From: Dendrophyllia cribrosa
Lineage: Eukaryota; Cnidaria; Anthozoa; Scleractinia; Dendrophylliidae
Direction of reading: 5' to 3'
Length of the DNA: 64,000 bases
Assembly (NCBI GenBank): GCA_024195265.1
Contig: JAJLRJ010000006.1
Span: 10,557,353 to 10,621,352, forward strand
The position numbers and the translations under genes were made by a program. The first letter of the stretch is position 1. Every line of letters starts with the position of its first letter. Below, piece after piece: positions 49,001-59,640 of the stretch. A model generated the notes under the pieces. The model saw only the letters and a program-made list of their open reading frames with translations. It ran no database searches and had not been told where the DNA came from.

Positions 49001-52000
49001 ATCTTCATCAAGTGTGTTAATCCTTATTCAGAGGGGAAAAAAATGTATCTATCCTGTTATTGACCAGGATCCTAAAACAACAATTATAATAATTATTATA
49101 ATTGCGGTGGTACGGAACATTTTTACGTTATTTGTTTGCAGGAGGAGGAAAATACAAGAGCAACATTGATCAAAGTTATGAAAAGTATGGAGCCTACTAT
49201 GATCATGCGAAAAAGAAACTTGAATTTCACCATCAACCCCGGAACAAGGTAAAAGCGATCAAGAAAACTCGCAAAGGAAGTTGCCGGGACTTTGCGCGTC
49301 AAGTACGCTATTTTTAGGAGCACACAACGAGGAATGTTTAGGAAAGAAAACTATGTGAAAGTAGCCTGAGAAAACAGACGACTTTTCGCGACAGTGGCGC
49401 CACTTCGGTTCCCTCCGCGAAAAGACGCCTGAGAAACGAGCGCAAAATACCGTTCTGATGACGTATCTGGGTAGTCCTTCTGATTGGTTGATACATGTAG
49501 CCGGCGCCAAGCGCGGGAAAACGCACGCGAGCAAGTGACGATTGGTTTTGGTTTTACTTCTGATTGGTCAAGAAAGTGGCGCGAGATCTTTTAGCCAATC
49601 ACAAAGCGTAGCAATGCAAAACCAAAGCAATCGCGAAATTACTTTCTACAGTCAATTGAAAATCGCTCTGAAGGCCTTCCGAACATATTTTTCACCGAAA
49701 CGTTTCGATAGGTGCTCCTGTATTTTCCCAATTAAACGCGCTCTGCATCTACATTGTTTTTCTGAAACTTTTTGCATGTGATATTTACCGTTTCGCTTGT
49801 TTATTTGTCCCTTTATAGATCGAGAAAAAGAATTACAAACTTCTACGGAAAGCTCACTGGAACACATGGCAAGAACTCAAAGCGAAGCTTGCACAACTTC
49901 CCCCAGGGTACTCCCTTAAAGTGGATTTTACCCGAGTAAACTTCAGCAGACTACGTCCATATTTTTATCTCCTAGTTCATCAGGTACGAACGAACTGAGC
50001 GAACACTCAGGGAAACCATTTTTTAAGGTCATACGAAAAATCGACGCAAACTGTAGCTGTTATTGTTTTTTTGTCCTTTTCTTGACAGTGCTTCTACTGC
50101 GCGGACACAACTATCAAGCATTGGAAACCGTCTCCGTTTTCCTGTTTAGTTGCTGAGACTCTGATAGCGTTTTTTGCAACTGGGAAAACAACAGCCGCGG
50201 AGGCAGAGAAGAGGATGCAAGATTGGGGCGCCAGACCAGTCAGGGTCAGTTCCAAGCAGTTCAGTTGTTTGAATTAAGCAATATACCACACATTTCTATG
50301 GTTTATTGGTTCAATAAACCACGCGGGATGTTGCGGAAGAATACGAGAAGAGATTGTAAGTCACGAGCCGAAGGCGAGTAATTTGCAAGCTTTTCGAGAG
50401 TTATTCCAACATTCCAAGTGGTTTATTGCACCGTTAAACCATATAAATGTGTGGTATATTGCTTTTATATAATAACTACATTTTCCATGTGGTTTACTGG
50501 TATAATAATAAATAGCTATTGACCAATCAGAACGTGCGCATTATGTTTAGGTATGGTATAAACCCGAATAACGCCAATCCGTAAATAATCCATGTTAACA
50601 AAAATCAGAACTGCTCGCCGCATAAATCTAGGACGCCTTCGTGTTTTCATCAGTCGCGAATGTCTGCGATGGTCGGGAAACAACGCAATCCCCGATCGTC
50701 TGGGATTTGACCGAAATTTAAAGCCAGGCTTTAGTCAAGTCAAAGTCAGTTGAAGTGAAGTTGAAATATGAGTTCATACAGGAGCTTAATGGGCTTCTGG
50801 TTCATAGTGGACGCGTTGCTTACTTTTTCTGCGACCCAACTCACAATGCTGAAAATGCTGTAGGCTCTACCAGCAAGTTAGCTGTCATCTCTATTTGATG
50901 GGCCCAATGGACAAAATGTATTGGCCTTAAGCTTGCATTGCTAGTAAAACTGCACAGAATCTTTTTATTTTCAGATGGGGAGGGGCGCGGGCGCGGGGCG
51001 CGGGCGCGGGCGCGGGGTCTATAGGAGACTATCTTTTTTACGTAACGGTGGGTCTTCTCCAAGTACATTAGTTTTGATCGTTTCCCTTACAGAAACGGCG
51101 CCCTATATGCGACAAGTTAGACTTGGCGCGTAATGATAATGAACACACTATTTGTCTGGCAATGGTATTACTTTTGTTTTACAGTAGTGTACTGACTACT
51201 TCAGAAAACCGCTTGAGGACAGCTTTGCTATCTTTCACAGGTGCGACAATGTATTTCACACATGTGGAGCATCATTGTGAAGTCTTCATTGTCAACATCC
51301 GGAGTTGCACAGGACGTCCTGGATTGTGAAAAGCAAGTGTTTGCCCAAAAAGTGTAAGCTCATTTTTAATCGTCTTTCTTCTTATGAAACCGAGACGTAC
51401 CTTATTTCATCGATCACAATAAAATGTAAAGACAATAAGACTAAATATATACAAGTATCAGAAACCCGTAAGTGGGTTAAAACGTGCAACTGTCTTTTGT
51501 ACGCTTCAAAACAAGCTTCCGATTATTCAATTTGCTAAGAAGTTGTTACAGCCATATTTGGAAAATCAAGATAAAAATATTAACCAATCAATTCGCTGGA
51601 ACAACTTGCTTCCAATCTCGAGGGACCGAGGGGGTTTCCAAATATGGTACTAAGCAAAAGATGAATATTCGGAAGCTGTGAATGCGTGTTACACGTTTCA
51701 ACCCACTTATGGGTTTCTGGAAATATATATAACAGTCTCATAGCCATTTTAGAATTGTGATATAACGAAACAGCCGGGTTGCTGCCACATTCAGTTGAGT
51801 AATTATGCTGGCCAATCACAACAGACGCATACAATTCAATGAACCAATCAGAACTCGAATCAAATACATACATACATGCAGCCGGCGCAAAGCGCGGGAA
51901 AACGCGAGCAGGCAAGTCACGATTGGTTTGGTTTTACAACTGATTGGTTGCATGCATGAAAAAGTGACGCAAGATTTTTCAGCCAATTACAAAGTGTAGC

Positions 52001-52666
52001 AAAGCAACAACACAGCAATCGCCAAATTACTTTTGACACTTAGTGCAAACCGTTCTAAAATTTCAGCCTTTTCAGTAATCGTTTACTTGTGGATGAAGGC
52101 CTGCCGTTTTTTGCCAGGAGCGATGGGAGGCGGCTGCATTCGCAGGCTACGGTTTCCCACTCTCCATAAACATCCACATTTGCAAATTTCCTCCCATCTG
52201 GGAATATTGAAAGTAAGAGCCATTTTTTGTCGATTTCCAATGTAATTCTCTCTTTGATCGCGTTTGTTTTAATTGCAGATCGGCTGTGGACTACGCGTAC
52301 GCATGCACTTTAGCGGGACCTTTAGTGAAAGAAGACACAAGTCATCTAGCGAACAGATCCACTCCAACGATTATTAAATCAGTTAGACAAGGAATTCAAG
52401 CTGTTAAAAACGCGTCACTTTTACAAACAAAAACAACAAAATTAAAACCTTCAAGAATTGTTGGAAATGCTAGTTCAAGGACAAATTGCAGAGCCATTAA
52501 GAAAGTGTCTAGAACGCTAGCTTATAGAGCTAATTTAAAAGCGACGGGAGTGAGGTGTAAGAAAAAGAAAACGAAACGCCCACAGCAATTTTCGTTGCTC
52601 GATGAAGAAGGAAAACGGGAGCTGCTTAAACGGTGTAAAGCGATCCTTGAGGAGGAGAATACGTAA
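45862..52666 (+). CDS. Unrecognised CCCH zinc-finger protein, seven exons found (5' end missing)
   Basis: Seven plus-strand exons join in phase to at least 532 residues. Near the visible N-terminus is one CCCH finger of the C-x8-C-x5-C-x3-H type (MCLLFIKYGRCRFKNKCKKS then H), usually RNA-binding. It is followed by a Pro-rich stretch (PKPPPLPLYPPPSSS), a 200-residue low-complexity region, a Trp/Leu-rich part that looks folded (HWNTWQELKAKL, then VDFTRVNFSRLRPYFYLLVH), a Cys/Trp-containing exon (CFYCADTTIKHW) and a strongly basic tail with KCKKKKTKR-like runs, which suggests nuclear or RNA association. I do not recognise the family. The gene is divergent from striatin, 1.27 kb apart. The first exon and start codon were not identified; an in-frame ATG just before the finger is a possible but unlikely start. 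Confidence 0.75.
46470..46785. repeat. Retroelement-end relic with inverted arms
   Basis: On the minus strand CTTGATAATGGCGTCATGAG then CGCTGAAACGTCG resembles the terminal GAAACGTC signature of Penelope-like elements. AATGCGAGTTCAAGAG and its complement about 130 bp apart form a foldback. It lies inside an intron of the CCCH gene. Confidence 0.5.
47779..48393 (+). CDS. CCCH gene, long middle exon
   Basis: 205 codons open throughout, from DEEYPKPPPLPLYPPP to VYHPNTQAK. Acceptor TTTAACAG after a C/T-rich tract, donor GTTGGT. Mostly polar and Met/Gln/Asn-rich with no recognised domain; LERETQGFKDEDVEF and METALDRLSQLIYQRK may be helical. Confidence 0.8.
49142..49248 (+). CDS. CCCH gene, exon 3 of those found
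   Basis: Encodes GGKYKSNIDQSYEKYGAYYD then HAKKKLEFHHQPRNK. Acceptor TTTGCAG, donor GTAAAA, phase 1 in and 0 out. Confidence 0.8.
49480..49645. repeat. Dispersed CCAAT/E2F-like repeat, intron of the CCCH gene
   Basis: Shares GCCAAGCGCGGGAAAACGC, GATTGGTTTTGGTTTTACTT and AGCCAATCACAAAGCGTAGC with the copy at 4120-4345. Confidence 0.7.
49819..49983 (+). CDS. CCCH gene, exon 4 of those found
   Basis: Exactly 55 codons, phase 0 both sides. Encodes IEKKNYKLLRKAHWNTWQEL through VNFSRLRPYFYLLVHQ. Acceptor TTATAG, donor GTACGA. Confidence 0.8.
50089..50244 (+). CDS. CCCH gene, exon 5 of those found
   Basis: 52 codons, phase 0. Encodes CFYCADTTIKHWKPSPFSCL and a helical AEAEKRMQDWGARPVR. Acceptor TTGACAG, donor GTCAGT. 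Confidence 0.8.
50277..50468. mobile_element. Foldback MITE in CCCH gene intron
   Basis: Arms AGCAATATACCACACATTTC and its complement GTGTGGTATATTGCT with TATGGTTTA inside. 192 bp. Confidence 0.75.
51093..51115 (+). CDS. CCCH gene, probable 23-base microexon
   Basis: AAACGG...ACAA between acceptor CCCTTACAG and donor GTTAGA encodes KRRPICD and two bases of a Lys codon. It is the only placement I found that joins the previous phase-0 exon to the phase-2 entry of the last exon. The donor is non-ideal. Confidence 0.55.
51800..52035. repeat. Dispersed CCAAT/E2F-like repeat, second copy in the CCCH gene
   Basis: Contains CAATCACAACAGACGCATAC, GAACCAATCAGAACTC, AAAGCGCGGGAAAACGCGAG and several ATTGG boxes. 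More diverged than the other copies. Confidence 0.7.
52279..52666 (+). CDS. CCCH gene, last exon with stop
   Basis: Starts after AATTGCAG and encodes SAVDYAYACTLAGPLVKEDT, then a Lys/Arg-rich tail (CKKKKTKRPQQF) ending LEEENT and TAA at 52664-52666. Confidence 0.8.
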
Positions 52667-52728
52667 AACGTACGTTAACAGTGTTTGAGCTGCATTGTAT
52701 AAGTCGTTACTGTGTAAGCCGTGCTCAA

Positions 52729-53038
52729 ATAGCCTCCTACGCAGACGTCCTTAGGGCTCGTCACGCAATCTTCCTCCCCCACGAACGTCTGCTGAAACGA
52801 GCGGTTAAATTCCGTTCCTTTTGTTCGCAAAGATCAGCAGGAGGTCACGTGCAGATTACTGGAGAACCAATCGGCACTAAGTCATTGTTCAGATAAAAAG
52901 CCAATCATAAGCTGTGTTAGAACAGGCTTCCTGGTGGAGATTATTCATGTGTGCAAAATGATTCCAAATACTTGCTTCATGTATGGGCGAAACTCCGACG
53001 TTCGTGGGGGAGGAAAGGACGTCTGCGTAGAAGGCTAT
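52729..53038. mobile_element. MITE directly downstream of the CCCH gene
   Basis: Inverted ends ATAGCCTCCTACGCAGACGT and the complement of ACGTCTGCGTAGAAGGCTAT, with TTCCTCCCCCACGAACGTC in both arms. It begins 63 bases after the stop, so may form part of the 3'UTR. Confidence 0.8.
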
Positions 53039-53405
53039 GGTCAAAACGGTGCATGATAGTCGACGACAGTCGAAACGCACGCTCTCGTTTAACCACTAAC
53101 TATCATGCGTTATCAACAACTGTCACGCATTGACGCGCTATCGTTAACTTTGAACATGTAAAATTTCATGATAGTTAATGACATTTTTCATCGTTTCGAT
53201 GATGGTTTTTGGGCCAGCCGTTGCCACCTAGAGTAGTGGGCTCAGCTGTAGATTTACCAAAGTGGTCGCAAAAAGTCAACAGTCTCTGTCGAGGCCTGAA
53301 AACAGAAAACATCAAGCCAAAAAGTTGTTTATTCGTCATACAATATTAGTTGATTGTTGACCATGTATCATCAACTATCATGCGCTATCACGCACCGTTT
53401 GACCG
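53039..53405. mobile_element. MITE-like repeat (CATGATAGT family), copy 2
   Basis: Ends are GGTCAAAACGGTGCATGATA and CTATCACGCACCGTTTGACC. The core GTTGCCACCTAGAGTAGTGG matches the copy at 28200-28570. Confidence 0.75.
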
Positions 53406-53454
53406 GTAGCATGATAGTCAACGTTAGTAGATGATAATTTGGGATCAAAACTTG

Positions 53455-53485
53455 CACCGTTATACCAGGCCCAGTTGTTCAAAGA

Positions 53486-53521
<36 letters not shown>

Positions 53522-53640
53522 GTGGATATTAAAACGTTAACAAAACCCATTGCGCTATCAACCGCATAGTGATTTATCCGGTGGATAGCGCTATCCACGT
53601 TTTAACCCAGGATTAAAACTTAACCGATGATTTAATTTCT
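53455..53640. mobile_element. Foldback repeat with GTGGATAGCGCTATCC arms
   Basis: GTGGATAACGCTATCCACCG and GATAAATCACTATCCAGTGG are mirrored by ATAGTGATTTATCCGGTGGA and TAGCGCTATCCAC. The outer CAGGCCCAGTTGTTCAAA reappears reversed at 56050-56070. Confidence 0.7.
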
Positions 53641-53729
53641 CTTGTTAGAAGTGTTTTCAAAAGCTACAACCCTGGTCAATACGCTTGGGTCAATTCCGAA
53701 ATAACTCTGCAATTTTACGCATTCCCTCT

Positions 53730-53730
<1 letters not shown>

Positions 53731-53765
<35 letters not shown>
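53731..53765. repeat. Long C homopolymer
   Basis: About 35 C residues. Similar G or C runs occur at 10464-10498, 17363-17388, 34766-34788 and 56863-56932. Lengths are unreliable in assembly. Confidence 0.9.
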
Positions 53766-54024
53766 ACCCCCCAAATAATTGTTTTCACGGCAATCAACAT
53801 TGCTGTGGAGAGGGGGAGGAGGACTGCGATAGCATGGATAACACATTCAGAAGCATACTGAATAGTAGGATATGAATATATTAGGGAAGCGTATTTTTGC
53901 GTGCAATTTCAGTGAGTGTCCCAAGAAGTATTGGCCAGGGTTGTAGTTATAAGTTATATACAAAGACAAGTCAGAAACGAAACTAAAGGGCAAAAATACT
54001 GTGGAGAAATCTCCATTGATTTAT

Positions 54025-55202
54025 TACAGTCAACTCTCTCGTAAGCGGACATCCTCGGGAATTGGAAAAAGTGTCCGTTAGTAGAGCTGTCCGCTAACGA
54101 GAATTATTCCCATAAGCGGACACCAAAGAAAAATATGGTGGATATCCGCTTACGGGAGAGTTATGCGGCTGCTGCCTAATTTAGAAGATTGCAGTTTTGA
54201 AACCACAGCCAAGGAACACGCTAACACAGTTACTGGATTAGATGAGATACTTGGTCACATTCCTTTGAGGATGGCTGTATTTGTCACCAAGTTTTTAAAT
54301 CGCGGAACAAACAAAGGGAAAGCCATCACAATGGGTAAACGTGTCAACAGAGGAGCTGGGTACGGCCTGGATATTCCTTGTAAATACTTTTTTATAGTGA
54401 TGTTAAAACATCTTTCGTGACCGTGGCTCAAGTCCAAGCTTGATCATCTGGGATACAGTGTACGGTACAGTTAGTGATTGAAAACAGAAACAAGAAGGAA
54501 AGAAGACCATGACAAACGTGGCCTTGACCTGACACTACCAATGTTACGTCAGACTATTGTTAGTGTCAAAAATAGTTATTATATCTGATATATACTCTTC
54601 CTTTTTAATGTGATTAATTTAGCCAGAGCTCCATAACTTAGTTTCTAAAGTACTGTATAAACTCCACCGACTTGTAACCGCTCTGTGGTAGTAGCCAACT
54701 CGAAAGCTTGGCTCCTTCAGCTGCTACACACTATTTCCTTTGTTATGTTTAATTCAATGTATAGTTAGCTCTGTTCTTACTACTTTTTTTTCCATATTGT
54801 TGTTGTATTGTAATTGAATAAGTGTGAATAAATAAACTTGAAACTCAAACGAACGGACAGCTTGCTTTCCCGCGGACTAATGGAGATTTGACAAAACCGA
54901 TCCCACTGTTCTGTTGTTCTGTCAAAGGTCATATTTTTGTTGATTTATTGCAAATTAAAGACAAATTTCATTGCCAAGAGTCAATTATTATACATGGGGT
55001 GTCCGCTTACGAGAGAGCGTAAACAAAAGAAAAATCCAATTTTCATTTTCAAAAGTGTCCGCGTCCGCTTACGAGAGAGTGTCCGCTTAAGGGAATGTGT
55101 AAATACAGAGTTTGACTGTGAGGTAAAATGGGGATTTGAAAAGACGTCCGTAAGTAGAGCTGTCCGCTTACGAGAGTGTCCGTTAGCGGAGAGTTGACTG
55201 TA
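54025..55202. mobile_element. 1.18-kb TIR element with a coding relic
   Basis: TACAGTCAACTCTC at the left and GAGAGTTGACTGTA at the right, with many GTCCGCTTACGAGAG-type motifs near both ends. The interior holds a reading frame at 54163-54420 and, further right, 3'UTR-like sequence with AATAAATAAA (about 54829-54836). Confidence 0.75.
54163..54420 (+). pseudogene. Protein-domain relic inside a TIR element
   Basis: Encodes LDEILGHIPLRMAVFVTKFL followed by NRGTNKGKAITMGKRVNRGA and GYGLDIPCKYF. The pattern GH(I/V)P, a FL-RG turn, GKR and GL-IPC resembles a short domain I recall from many unannotated cnidarian, transposon-linked proteins. The name is unknown to me and not verified. It has no partners or upstream exons here and is probably a fragment. 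Confidence 0.4.
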
Positions 55203-55203
55203 T

Positions 55204-56005
55204 TTAAGGTGGCCGAACACAGTTTTACTGCACCTGTGCATCATTCATTGTCATTTTAAAACCACTTACGACTGGGCGCCCAAAATTGGCGAGGCATAAG
55301 ATTTAGCAACAAGCTTTATATTTTGATATTTTTGTTGAGTTTTTAGGGTGTTGCCATGGCAACACCGTGGATTGGAAATCAGCCTGCAATATTTGGTTTC
55401 GTTTATTTTCAGAAAATCTAGTCATTAGATTTTGTCCATCATTTGTCTCTAGTAAACTCGTAAAAATATTCGCATGTCAACACTAGTCTCATGTAATTTT
55501 GACAGAGGGATCTTCCGTAATTTGTTGTTTAATATGTTTGCGTTTTGTAAAAATCTCCTCTGTTAGATGTCAAATTTTTGGTGGCAGTTGAGTTCGCCAT
55601 ATTCGGAACTATTATTGTGCCAAATTTCGTGAAATTCTAATGAGTGGTTCCGTAGAAATCAGCACGTTTCCGGGGAAAGTCGCTAAAACATCCAGTCACA
55701 ATTTTTTGGTCAACTGCGCATGCGTTGCATTTGACTGGGTTCTCGATCCAAAGACAAAAACGACCAAAAAGGCAGTGTATTTCTTCAGTGGTACTATATA
55801 TTATCTCTGATTCAACAAACATTTTTACAAACAACAAATTGTTTCATTTTAAGACGAAAAACAACACTTTCGCGATCCACGCTGAGCAAAATAAAATGAT
55901 CGCTGAATAGGCGCCACGTTTGTTTTTCTCAAAACTTTGCGCGCGCTGACTCACGTAAGCAGCTGAAATTGAAGAGCGCGCGCAAACTGTGTTCAGCCAC
56001 CTTAA
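55204..56005. mobile_element. 0.8-kb element with AAGGTGGCCGAACACAGTT ends
   Basis: Left TTAAGGTGGCCGAACACAGT, right AACTGTGTTCAGCCACCTTA. It directly abuts the preceding TIR element. The interior has no recognised protein. Confidence 0.65.
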
Positions 56006-56885
56006 CTGGAATCAAAATTGGTGCTAATCCTGGGTTAGCTTAACCGCGCTTTGAACAACCCGGCCCAGGGCTTTAACTGTGAGATTTAATTTGCACACGC
56101 TCATTGATAGGGGATTATTCCCGGTGGTGGGGGTGGACTCCCGTATGAAAATGACTGGGGCAATTCTCGTACCTCGTATATATATATTTTGGTTAGGAAA
56201 TAAACCGTCTCATAACCCATGATTGTCTCGCTGTCAAGTCAAGCGGGCGAGCTAATCACGAAAAGGAGGGAGGGGAAGAGGAACACACTATGTCATGCAC
56301 CTTGATTTCTTACAGTAGCTGCTAAAACGGAAAAGGACATTGTGCATGCCTCGCTATTGTAGTTGCTAAAGTAAACGTACCACAAGACACGAGAAGTCGC
56401 ATGTAATTTCGCTTGTTTTCGGTACATGAATTCAAACACAGCGTTGTTTAGTAAATTATTAAGGTCAGTACGGAACCGGAAGAGCTTTGACTGTATATTG
56501 AATACTTGAAACTGAATTGTCTTAAATTTGCATTTAAATCATTTCACATTCCATCCACGACATGCTTCAATAAATTTCTCAGAAAACATGACTTTTATAC
56601 GATTTTACGTTACCAGAACGCTTGTGTTCTCCGGCTTGGTCCATTATGGTTACTAACGTCACCCTTTAACAAATCCGTCTTTGAAAGAAGGCCAGCGTTT
56701 CCGTATATTTTGGAAAACGTCCAATGTCTGCAACTGGAAGGCCGAGTTTCAATAAAACAGCGGTACATTGACCCAGCACAAAGGTACTGTCTCCCTCTGC
56801 AGAGTGCTGTTGGAAGCCCTATGCTCTCCCCGGGAAGCGATAATAATCGGTGATGACACTGCCCCCCCCCCCCCCCCCCCCCCCC

Positions 56886-56932
<47 letters not shown>

Positions 56933-57324
56933 TACCCTCTACCCCACCTCACTCGGTATCACCATACAAAAATGTACGAAACAAGTCTCGGAAAGGACTC
57001 GCGCGATCGATCGTCTTTCTGCACATGCAGGCAAAACTTGCCGTTAACAAAGCCGCACTGCCAGCGTCGGCACAGTCGCAAAAAATATATCCCACGCAAA
57101 GTAAATATTTTCCCAAGCCGCTTGGGAAAATATTTGCTTTGAAAGATCTTGACAGGTTTGATATAAAATCCCTCTGAGATCACGCTTTCCTAGAAATCCA
57201 GGATATATTTAAAAAAATCCATTCTTCGATTCCACAAACAAATGTCAAAACATGTCAAAGAACTCTTTGTGATTGGTTCAACGTGGGGTTTAAAAATAAC
57301 ACCAGGCTCATACGATAAAATCGG
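56006..57324. other. Region upstream of the TRIM-NHL gene
   Basis: No exon recognised. It contains a 70-base C-rich run (56863-56932) and, near 57110-57135, a short palindrome AAATATTTTCCCAAGCCGCT with its complement. The TRIM promoter is presumably in the last few hundred bases. Confidence 0.5.
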
Positions 57325-57387
57325 GTGATAAGACTAAAGACTTCATTGTTCGCTCGCAGTATTTTCGATTTACAGCCCTTCGTTAAC

Positions 57388-59445
57388 ATGGATATCAAGA
57401 CTTTGTTAAATAATCTTCATGAGGAAGTATCCTGTTCTGTGTGCATGTGCACGTTCACTGATCCAAAGCAACTGCCGTGCTTGCACAGCTTTTGCCTGCA
57501 CTGTCTAAACGGGATTCAACGGACGAGCGGCGTCCACGGTAAGATTACTTGCCCCGAGTGCAGAAGACAGTTCGGCGTCCCTGGAAATGGAAATCCTAGC
57601 GAATTTCCCACCAACTTTCGCATTAACAGTTTGTTGGACGTACTGGCCATAAAGGAGTGTAAAGCGAAAGGAGTGAAATGCGGAAACTGCGACAAAAGAA
57701 ACGAACAAAGTTTTTATTGCTTCCAGTGTTTTGCATTTTGGTGTGATGATTGTATCAGTCTGCATAATGGCATCAGAGCCCATAGAGAACACCATACACT
57801 GGCGCTGCAAGACTTTCAAGATCGAGATTTTGAAAACATTTTAAAACGACCAGCGTTTTGCCAAAAGAAGCATCATGAAAAAGAAGAACTCAAGTTCTTT
57901 TGCAAGGTTTGTGAGGTCGCCATTTGTAACGCTTGTGCTTTCACAGAGCACGAAAGTCACGCTAAAATGATTTTAGAAACGGCGACAAGTAAGCAGAAAC
58001 TACGAGTGGAGTCCGTGATTCAATCGCTAAGGCAAAAAGTACAGGAAAAGAGAAAGGAAGTAGAGAAAATCGACCAAAACAGTGCTGAGGTTCAAGTGCA
58101 AGTAGCTGACATAAAAAGCAAAGTGCAGATGAGTGTAGACCAAACGATCGCAATTATCGAAGCGAAGAAACAGGATATTTTTAAAGCAGTTGATAATCAA
58201 GCGAAAGAATCACTCGAGCGTCTTACATTGAGAAAAGGCGAAGTTGAATCTCAAGTTAAAAGGATTGAATCGGCAATTCAGGAAACTGATTCTTTTTCTA
58301 AACGAAGCTCCGGTGCTGAATTCCTAGGATTCACAGAAACATTTGATACAATCCTTGGGGAACAAAGCACCCACGGTAACTATGACTCTGAACTTATTCT
58401 TCGTTTTAGTTTCACTGAAAATGAAAAACTTCTTAACGTATTGAACACTGAGGGGATAGGCAATGTAAAAACTGGTTTTAGCGAAACTAAAGCGAAGCAA
58501 TCAAGCACTGATGGAAAAGGAAGCAGTGAAGCAACTGCCGGCCTTGAAAAGCAAATTGTTTGTGCCAGGCCTTTTGAGGTTCAGGTCGAAACCACTCAAA
58601 CCAGGCGGTTCAGACCTGTGTTGTCTTTTGGACAAAAAGGTTTGTCTGCAGGAATGCTCAATTATCCCTGGGGGGTTGCAGTGAATGCTGAAGATGAAAT
58701 TGCAGTGACTGAGTTATTGAACCACAGGATTTCGGTATTCCATAGTGACGGTACCCACTTAAGATCGTTTGGTGGAAAGGGTCATAATCCGGGGGAATTC
58801 AACTACCCTTCGGGTATCGCTTTTGGTAGAAATGGTAGCATTATAGTGGCGGACCGTGATAACAACAGGATCCAAGTTTTCAGTAGGAATGGCAAGTTTC
58901 TAAGTGAGTTTGGTGAACAAGGAAGTCTTCTTGATCACAATCTCGAGGGTCCTGATGGTTTATCCATAACGTCAGAGGGTAATATTATTGTTGCCGATAA
59001 AAGAAACAAATTAATTAAGATATTCTCTCTTAGTGGAGAGTGCTTGCGTAAATTTGGCGGAGTAAGCGCTTTGGTCGATCCCTATCATTGTATCCAACAG
59101 GGGCAAACTCTTGTAGTCTCAGACAAGGGTGATAATTCCATTAAAATGTTTGATATTGAGGGAAAGTTTCTTTTCAAATTTGGAAAGAAGGGGAACAACG
59201 ATGGAGAGTTCAATGGACCTTGTTACCTGTCGGTTAACAAAGAAGGATTTCTAATGGTCTGTGATTCTGAGAATAAACGAGTTCAGGTGTTCGAACTAAG
59301 CGGAAGGTTTGTTACAAAGTTTGGAAATAAAGACAGCAAGACGGGAGAGTTTAAGAACCCATCCTCTACAGCAAATCTTAGTGATGGAAGGATAGTTGTG
59401 TCTGACAATTTGAGCCACAGAATCCAGGTATTTGACCAGATATGA
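57388..59445 (+). CDS. TRIM-NHL protein (RING, two B-boxes, coiled coil, NHL repeats)
   Basis: An intact, intronless 685-residue reading frame, probably a cytoplasmic RING E3 ubiquitin ligase of the TRIM2/3/32/71 type. The C3HC4 RING uses C16, C19, C31, H33, C36, C39, C55 and C58. The first B-box is about 98-136 (CGNCDKRNEQ to HREHH) and the second about 158-191 (CQKKHHEKEE to CNACAFTEHESH). A charged coiled coil runs about 200-300. From about 408 to the end come six NHL-type blades, each with a (I/V)V(A/S)D-x-x-N/H-x-(R/K)(I/V)xVF pattern (for example VADRDNNRIQVF, CDSENKRVQVF). No filamin domain is evident between coiled coil and propeller, unlike TRIM2/3/71. I chose ATG 57388 because the upstream in-frame extension has no ATG. 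Cnidarians have large TRIM-NHL families, so I give no symbol. A candidate AATAAA lies at 60322-60327. Confidence 0.94.
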   Translation: MDIKTLLNNLHEEVSCSVCMCTFTDPKQLPCLHSFCLHCLNGIQRTSGVHGKITCPECRRQFGVPGNGNPSEFPTNFRINSLLDVLAIKECKAKGVKCGNCDKRNEQSFYCFQCFAFWCDDCISLHNGIRAHREHHTLALQDFQDRDFENILKRPAFCQKKHHEKEELKFFCKVCEVAICNACAFTEHESHAKMILETATSKQKLRVESVIQSLRQKVQEKRKEVEKIDQNSAEVQVQVADIKSKVQMSVDQTIAIIEAKKQDIFKAVDNQAKESLERLTLRKGEVESQVKRIESAIQETDSFSKRSSGAEFLGFTETFDTILGEQSTHGNYDSELILRFSFTENEKLLNVLNTEGIGNVKTGFSETKAKQSSTDGKGSSEATAGLEKQIVCARPFEVQVETTQTRRFRPVLSFGQKGLSAGMLNYPWGVAVNAEDEIAVTELLNHRISVFHSDGTHLRSFGGKGHNPGEFNYPSGIAFGRNGSIIVADRDNNRIQVFSRNGKFLSEFGEQGSLLDHNLEGPDGLSITSEGNIIVADKRNKLIKIFSLSGECLRKFGGVSALVDPYHCIQQGQTLVVSDKGDNSIKMFDIEGKFLFKFGKKGNNDGEFNGPCYLSVNKEGFLMVCDSENKRVQVFELSGRFVTKFGNKDSKTGEFKNPSSTANLSDGRIVVSDNLSHRIQVFDQI

Positions 59446-59640
59446 TATGTTTATTCCCGCGCGAAACAACAATGCAAAACATCCTGTTATATGTATTGAT
59501 TCCATATATTATTCATGTTGACTCAGACGTCTTTCAATTTTTGGAAGAAAAATTTGATTACTTTTCTCATTTACGTTTTATTCATTCTGCCAGAGAGCAG
59601 TAGATTTATAAGGGTCTCCCCGTTTTTGTTTTTGCCTGAG

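Noticed and set aside
51123..51329. 68-residue frame as part of the CCCH gene
   Set aside because: Only the first 23 bases after the acceptor give a phase-compatible exon; the rest ends in a stop without a usable donor.
56850..57047. Poly-Pro protein upstream of the TRIM gene
   Set aside because: Translation of a C homopolymer.
57325..57387. Upstream extension of the TRIM-NHL frame
   Set aside because: Starts at GTG, has no ATG, and the RING domain follows normally after ATG 57388.
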